In this document: piece by piece, positions 20,414-25,000 of the stretch
Position numbering within the stretch: position 1 is the first letter of the stretch
How the letters are laid out: the number at the start of each line of letters is the position of its first letter
NCBI GenBank assembly: GCA_963170055.1
Contig: CAUJGJ010000037.1
Coordinates: forward strand, 616,901-641,900
Source of the DNA: Halisarca cf. caerulea
Taxonomy: Eukaryota; Porifera; Demospongiae; Chondrillida; Halisarcidae
Length of the DNA stretch: 25,000 bases
Direction: 5' to 3'
Program-made: the position numbers and the translations under genes
Notes under the pieces: generated by a model
The model's database searches: none
What the model saw: the letters and a program-made list of their open reading frames with translations, nothing else
What the model was told of the DNA's origin: nothing

Positions 20414-21558
20414 CTACACATTGTCATACTCAAGAGTCTGCGGTAAGATATCAAACTTCACATAAGCTTCAACTCCATTGGCCACTTTTCTTGGATCAAA
20501 TCCTAGATCAGGACTAAGATCTTCATCACTATCAAATTCAACATCACTACTGTGTTCACTGCTTGGTAGCTGGTCTTGAGGCTAGAGAGAATAAGTCAAC
20601 TGGTCATATACCACTTGATCACATGGTGTGAATAACATACATTCACAGAAGAATGCTGATACAACACTAGACATGTATAGTACCTCACCTTTTCACTAAC
20701 TTCACAACTAACTGACAAAATGTAAGCAAGTGGCAATGAAGTTTGCTCTCCTACAGGAAATCCAAAGTTACGAATCAACAGCGTTAAGTCATCAACTGTA
20801 CCCAAATCCCTGCTGCGAGTATCATCTCTTTTGCACAGATCTTCAATTTGTCGATGAACCCTGTCCAAAACCTTTCTACTAACATCTTTGAAGTTTTTGC
20901 AAGCACAAAGCTCTTCAGTCACCATTCGAGCAATAATTTCATTGGCATCATAATCAACACTACTATTCAACTTCATCAATGACGTAAGTAGACCACCAGA
21001 CATCACAATCAAAAAGCTGTTGGACATCTCGTCCAAAAGAAAGGGCCCTGTAATCTTTGGGTCAGAAATTCCAGGAGGCCTAGTTGCAGATCTGCAGCCA
21101 ACAGAATGAAGTAGAATTTACGTGTGAAAAGTTACCTGTGCTTACATCTTCATCAACAATGTACTCACTTTAAAAAATCAATATCACTATATCCATGCTT
21201 GAGTTGATAATCTCCAAAGCTTCTTGTGCTTTCATATGGGCCAAGACAGCCACTCCTAGCCAAAGAACCCTTACTTAAGCCCACAGATTCTAACCTAGGC
21301 AACTCTGTCTTCACATTGTGATCATCAGTGACTTGAGTCACAGTCAAGGTCCCATTACCGTCCAAGGTGCACAACAAGGCTCGGCAATTCCCAATATTTG
21401 CAATATATAAACCTTTGTCAATGATTACAGCTAATGTTCCAGTTGCACCTCCACGAATAGCATCTTCAATCTCTTGCAATCGTTCTACATGTCTTGGGAA
21501 CTGTGTTTGGGCCTCTGCTGATGTGCACTCCTAACAATATGCATTCAAAGGTAACAAA

Positions 21559-21629
<71 letters not shown>

Positions 21630-22146
21630 TTTGTTTCTGTCACTAGCCTTCAAATCAGACTGAATTACTCCTTTGTGTGCTAAAAGGGGTTCCATATCCT
21701 CAAAGAATCGTCTGTCCGTTATAATAAATGCTTCATGAAGCATCCCAAGAATAGAATCATGGGATCCTGACAAAAGAATATTCATGAAAGAACTAAACTT
21801 ACAATGATAAACAAAACCATTGCTTCAATTTACCTCCTGTCAACTTGTATGATAATACACGCTCAGGGAGGTGTTTGTTGACAAAATTAGAAGCCTTTGC
21901 ACCTTCATGCCCATCCAGCACAAGGTACAACAACACATCACCTCGAACATCAGTAGCATATCTGTCTTCTATTGGGTGAGAGTTGTCGCCAAATAAAGAC
22001 TTAGACGGCAATGATGAAACACTAGTATCCGGACAACTTGAACCACTACTGACCCAGTCATCACTCCCCTACAGAATAAAATAAAGAAGTAAGGAAGGCA
22101 CATGAGCCAATACATTCACTAAAACAGAAATGAACAACAGGCCAAA

Positions 22147-22224
<78 letters not shown>

Positions 22225-22675
22225 TTCCACTGCCAAGAGAATGGTGTTCTTTTTGTCTGCACATGTAGGCTTAAGATCATTGTATCATGAGCAAAAGTGT
22301 AGAATTATGTAAATCACGTATCAACCTCATTGTCTACGGTCATGATTATGTGTTTAATATATGGACCCACAGCATACATTTCAATTTCTTGCCAATGTTC
22401 TCCATTAAATGTCTTAAATTCCAACACCGCTTTATACAATACATTACCATAAATTTGGCTGAACCAGAACTTAGTGTCAGATCATCAGTCGCAACTTGTG
22501 ACTGTAAAGCAAACAATAATAATACTCTAGCCAACGTGCTACGCTAGAGTTTCCATGGCAAACAGAGAAAATACAACATATCTTAGTTCTACCATAGACA
22601 CTCTATAGTATAGAGTGTCTACGCTCGAGATACTCTAGCCTACTAGCACTGACTCACTTTTGGTTCCAACGGCAT
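20414..22675 (-). CDS. TAB1: TAB1 orthologue (TAK1-binding protein 1), 7 exons, 445 aa
   Basis: TAB1 is a PP2C-fold pseudophosphatase that binds and activates the kinase TAK1 (MAP3K7) in innate and TGF-beta signalling. Exons: 22658-22675, 22448-22501, 21834-22068, 21669-21766, 21169-21530, 20689-21091, 20414-20581; all are GT-AG and in phase. The start MPLEPK ends at a GTGAGT donor; TDDL in exon 2 matches the human N-terminus. Residues about 50-365 are the PP2C fold: IEDRY (58-61), LDGHEG (75-80), NIGNCRALLC (180-189), ESTRSFGDYQLKHGYSDIDF, FLIVMSGGL, VDDLTLLIRNFGFPVGE. The last exon encodes VEAYVKFD, matching the C-terminal TAK1-binding motif (VEPYVDF in human). Human TAB1 is 504 aa; the linker before the tail is shorter here. 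Several metal-site residues lost in vertebrate TAB1 are present (see findings). The short first exon is inferred from splice sites and homology. Confidence 0.93.
21566..21628. repeat. (GT)n microsatellite in a TAB1 intron
   Basis: About 31 perfect GT units in the intron between TAB1 exons 4 and 5. In the sense strand this is (CA)n and it starts close to the exon, so the exon frame would run into a His-Thr repeat if the donor at 21668 were skipped. Confidence 0.95.
22151..22221. repeat. (TA)n microsatellite in a TAB1 intron
   Basis: An uninterrupted TA run of 71 nt in the intron between TAB1 exons 2 and 3. Such runs are unstable and can extrude cruciforms. Confidence 0.95.
22595..22621. repeat. 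Perfect 13-bp palindrome in TAB1 intron 1
   Basis: TAGACACTCTATA, a central G, then its exact reverse complement. Flanking ACTCTAGC motifs recur in direct and inverted orientation (near 22532, 22552 and 22632), so this is probably part of a small MITE that fills most of the 156-bp intron. A diverged relative is at 18583-18616. Confidence 0.65.
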
Positions 22676-22892
22676 CTTACACTAAGAAAAAACTCTCAAA
22701 ATCTCAAAGTTAAATAACACTAGTTCTATTCCTTTTTATTTATACTTAAGTAGCAGTTCACTAAACATTAGACCTTGTCCAAATACGATTCTCAAATATC
22801 AACCCCAAAAATCCGAAAGTCCCCTACAGCCAATTTCGGGTTGTGATGTCATGGTAAAAATGGAGGTCTAAACATTTCCATAATCACGTACC
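22676..22892. promoter_or_regulatory. Shared divergent promoter of TAB1 and DNAJC12
   Basis: Only 217 bp separate the two start codons on opposite strands, so both core promoters must lie here or overlap the first exons. A CCAAT box (22830-22834) and a CRE-like TGATGTCA (22844-22851) lie 13 bp or less apart, near the DNAJC12 side. No TATA box is evident at a convincing place. Co-regulation is inferred from the arrangement. Confidence 0.6.
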
Positions 22893-24491
22893 ATGGATTC
22901 TTTTGTTATTCCAAAAGAAGATGATTTCTATGTCATCTTAGGATGTTATGAAAATTCGACTGTGAGACGATGTGCTATGTGTGCTTGTTTTTTTTTGTTT
23001 TTTTTTTTAACATAAGTGAAGTTATATACTACAATGGGATACTCCCCTTTCACACTACCCCATTAATATTGCAATGTACATAAGCTATTTTGTAATGTTC
23101 CACTTGCATATTGGAGTATTGTCCCCCAAATAAATTCTGTTGGAAAGGAATCCAGTCAAGTGCCTACTAAGAGTGACCTTTTCTTGAGCGAAGAGTGATC
23201 ACAGTGGGGTAAATCTTGTGTCTAATCAACTTTTGGAACAAGTATCATGATCATGTTCTATATAGTGAATTCTGATGTGCTGTCCAGAGAGTGTAATTCA
23301 TTGGAGGCAGTACTTACTCCTGCATAATGTCGGTCTAGGCTGTGGATGATCCATAGTCTTATGAGCCTATAAATACAGTGCATATTTGTAATAAGGAGGG
23401 CAGGAAGGGATCTGGTTTACAAGACTAGATAATCCAAAACTTTTCGGAAGGGATTTTACAGTAGTCATCTTACGTATTGTCATATGTCATATTGTCTTAT
23501 GTAGGGCTATGAAAAGAGGTTTCATTGTTTGTCCTTACACTATTACTATTTATATATTATTATTATTACCCTATGTATATTATACAGGCATATACCCATT
23601 TCTTTTTACTCTCGCAACAATTATGTACTTACAGAACGAGCAAATTTCCACTGAGTATCGACTTAAGATGCTCAAGTATCACCCTGACAAGGCATCAGAC
23701 ATCAGTTTGAATGGTATGACAATTGACATAGGAGTTACAACACATGCACGTGCATCGATATTCTAGTCTTGCATGTTGTAGAGTATCTAGATTACAGTGT
23801 AATTATATCAGTGCTTAACGTACTATAATACTGCAATGCAAGTTTGTACCATGTCCGTACCCTGATGAGCTGTACATCAGTAGTAGTATTTCAGTGAGTT
23901 TTAATGGCAGATGAAACCTACCACAATATCCAGCGAGCAAAAGAGGTTTTACTGGATGAACAGATGAGGGCCAAATATGACAACTGGAGGCAATCAGGAA
24001 TCTTAGTCTCATGGGATCAATGGTTAGCATTGCAAGAGAAGACTCATTTGGTAGGTCAATTGTTTCTTTGCTGCAGAGCACTCTTTGTTTTGTTTTTCTA
24101 CTATTGACAACATGTCACGACATGCTGCACTATGCTTACAGTGTGATTTGTCTATTGACAACATATCACAACATGCTGCACCATGCTTACAGTGTGATTT
24201 GTCTATTGACAGCATGTCATGACATGCTGCACCATGCTTACAGTGTGATTTGTCTATGTACAGTCAATGCATTGGGCACCAAAGGTACAGCCACAGCCTG
24301 CCTTACAGGATGGTAGAATGGAGACACAAGACAAGCTGTCACTTGGTGGCAATGATGTAACACCCCCAACCAGCTCAATGGACCAGCTCAATGACCTTGA
24401 AAGCCAGAAACATTTGTCAGAATTTCGAACACATTATTCTTCCAGTAAATCCAAAAAATCATTGAGTAAATTCCGTAACTATCAGGACTAG
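22893..24491 (+). CDS. DNAJC12: DNAJC12 orthologue (J-domain co-chaperone), 4 exons, 171 aa
   Basis: It is a cytosolic Hsp70 co-chaperone; in mammals it helps fold the aromatic amino acid hydroxylases. Exons: 22893-22961, 23635-23713, 23911-24050, 24264-24491; all are GT-AG and in phase. The J domain covers about residues 10-90: DDFYVILGCYENST (helix I and turn), YRLKMLKYHPDK with the Hsp70-stimulating HPD at 39-41, and QRAKEVLLDEQMRAKYDNWR. DNAJC12-specific features follow: WDQWLALQEKTH and SMHW (human FQQWEAL and SMHW), and a C-terminus ending KKSLSKFRNYQD against human LLRKFRNYEI. Human DNAJC12 is 198 aa; the middle is shorter here. The start is set by a good ATG next to the divergent promoter. 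Confidence 0.93.
22988..23008 (+). repeat. T-rich tract in DNAJC12 intron 1
   Basis: Almost pure T run interrupted by one G, 26 nt after the first donor. No function is claimed. Confidence 0.8.
24101..24253 (+). repeat. 51-bp tandem repeat, three copies, in DNAJC12 intron 3
   Basis: Three units of exactly 51 bp begin with CTATTGACA at 24101, 24152 and 24203 and differ by a few bases. Each contains ATGCTTACAGTGTG, a good match to a splice acceptor. The array ends 10 nt before exon 4, whose true acceptor is CTATGTACAG. A period of 17 codons keeps one plus-strand frame open through the array, but homology gives no support for it being coding. Confidence 0.9.
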
Positions 24492-25000
24492 TTGATTTGT
24501 TTTATGCGATTTGTGATACCATAATTATTGTTTTATTTGTTTCAAAATCTTTAGTGTGCAATGTACATATCTTGTTTTACTTCCCTTTGGTGACCAACAT
24601 AATGTTGTATGGAGCTGAAATCAAGATTATAATTATTATGCATGTATGGTACGAATATAATTGCTTGTTTCCATCGCTGTAGACACCAGTCTAGTTAACT
24701 TGTATGTGCTCTCTACATACATTAATCATCCAGGCAGCACATACACACTAGAGCATTGCACGATGGATTATTTTGTGATGAGACCTATTAAATTTTAAGT
24801 GTATTGTTCAAGACATAATCAACAATAGGCGTCCTGGCCTACAACCAGGATAATATACAACATGTCTAACAAATTCTATGTCTTTTAACGCTATAGCTGC
24901 TATAGTAGTTTGTTTGGCAATGCATATGCATACATGGTTACAAATAATTATAGTCATAATAATATACATATTACACCATTCTTCTCACCTAGCTATATAT
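24492..25000. other. Region downstream of DNAJC12
   Basis: It should include the DNAJC12 3' UTR. No further exon, RNA gene or clear element is visible, and no strong AATAAA signal was found close to the stop. Confidence 0.5.

Noticed and set aside
21531..21668. Reading TAB1 exon 4 onward into a long His-Thr repeat
   Set aside because: The His-Thr run is only the (CA)n microsatellite. The next exon starts in phase 0 and the in-phase GTAATT donor at 21668 ends the exon before the repeat.
22151..22221. The TA tract as a replication origin or promoter TATA region
   Set aside because: It is a plain intronic microsatellite; nothing around it supports such a role.
24011..24316. 101-codon plus-strand frame through the 51-bp repeats
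   Set aside because: It is out of frame with DNAJC12 exons 3 and 4, and its repeats follow directly from a repeat length divisible by three.

Overview
This window is nuclear DNA from an invertebrate animal. It is AT-rich, its genes are split into many small exons with GT-AG introns, and it is full of short terminal-inverted-repeat elements and dinucleotide microsatellites. The three host genes are animal orthologues of WDHD1 (And-1/Ctf4), TAB1 and DNAJC12. Their divergence, the short introns and the repeat style suggest an early-branching animal; a demosponge is my guess, not something the sequence proves. No rRNA, tRNA, CRISPR array or bacterial operon was seen.

Layout. WDHD1 lies on the minus strand from its start near 19440 down to 1996, in 19 exons whose splice phases all agree (872 codons). 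The exons for the C-terminal HMG box are not visible and probably lie beyond the left edge. Its introns carry most of the mobile DNA: a complete 2.6-kb pogo/Tigger-type transposon (3335-5971), a 2.1-kb TTAA-flanked element (6522-8605), a 0.85-kb TA-flanked Tc1/mariner-like element (10336-11181), a 0.55-kb element (13961-14506), a foldback element (18881-19108) and small MITE-like repeats. About 1 kb upstream of WDHD1, and on the same strand, TAB1 (20414-22675, 7 exons, 445 aa) ends. TAB1 and DNAJC12 (22893-24491, plus strand, 4 exons, 171 aa) are head to head, with 217 bp between their start codons.

Most interesting system. The Tigger-type transposon has perfect 25-bp terminal inverted repeats, TA target duplications, repeated subterminal motifs and an uninterrupted 580-aa CENP-B-type/DDE transposase with a DDD triad. 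It also carries a second gene, on the opposite strand and convergent with the transposase: a two-exon, 131-aa protein that is almost entirely one HIRAN-like domain. HIRAN domains bind DNA ends in HLTF/Rad5-type repair helicases, so this may be an accessory factor for transposition or repair carried by the element.

How the genes relate. WDHD1 (replisome adaptor), TAB1 (pseudophosphatase activator of the kinase TAK1) and DNAJC12 (Hsp70 co-chaperone) have no known shared pathway. Only the TAB1-DNAJC12 pair has an arrangement that suggests shared regulation.
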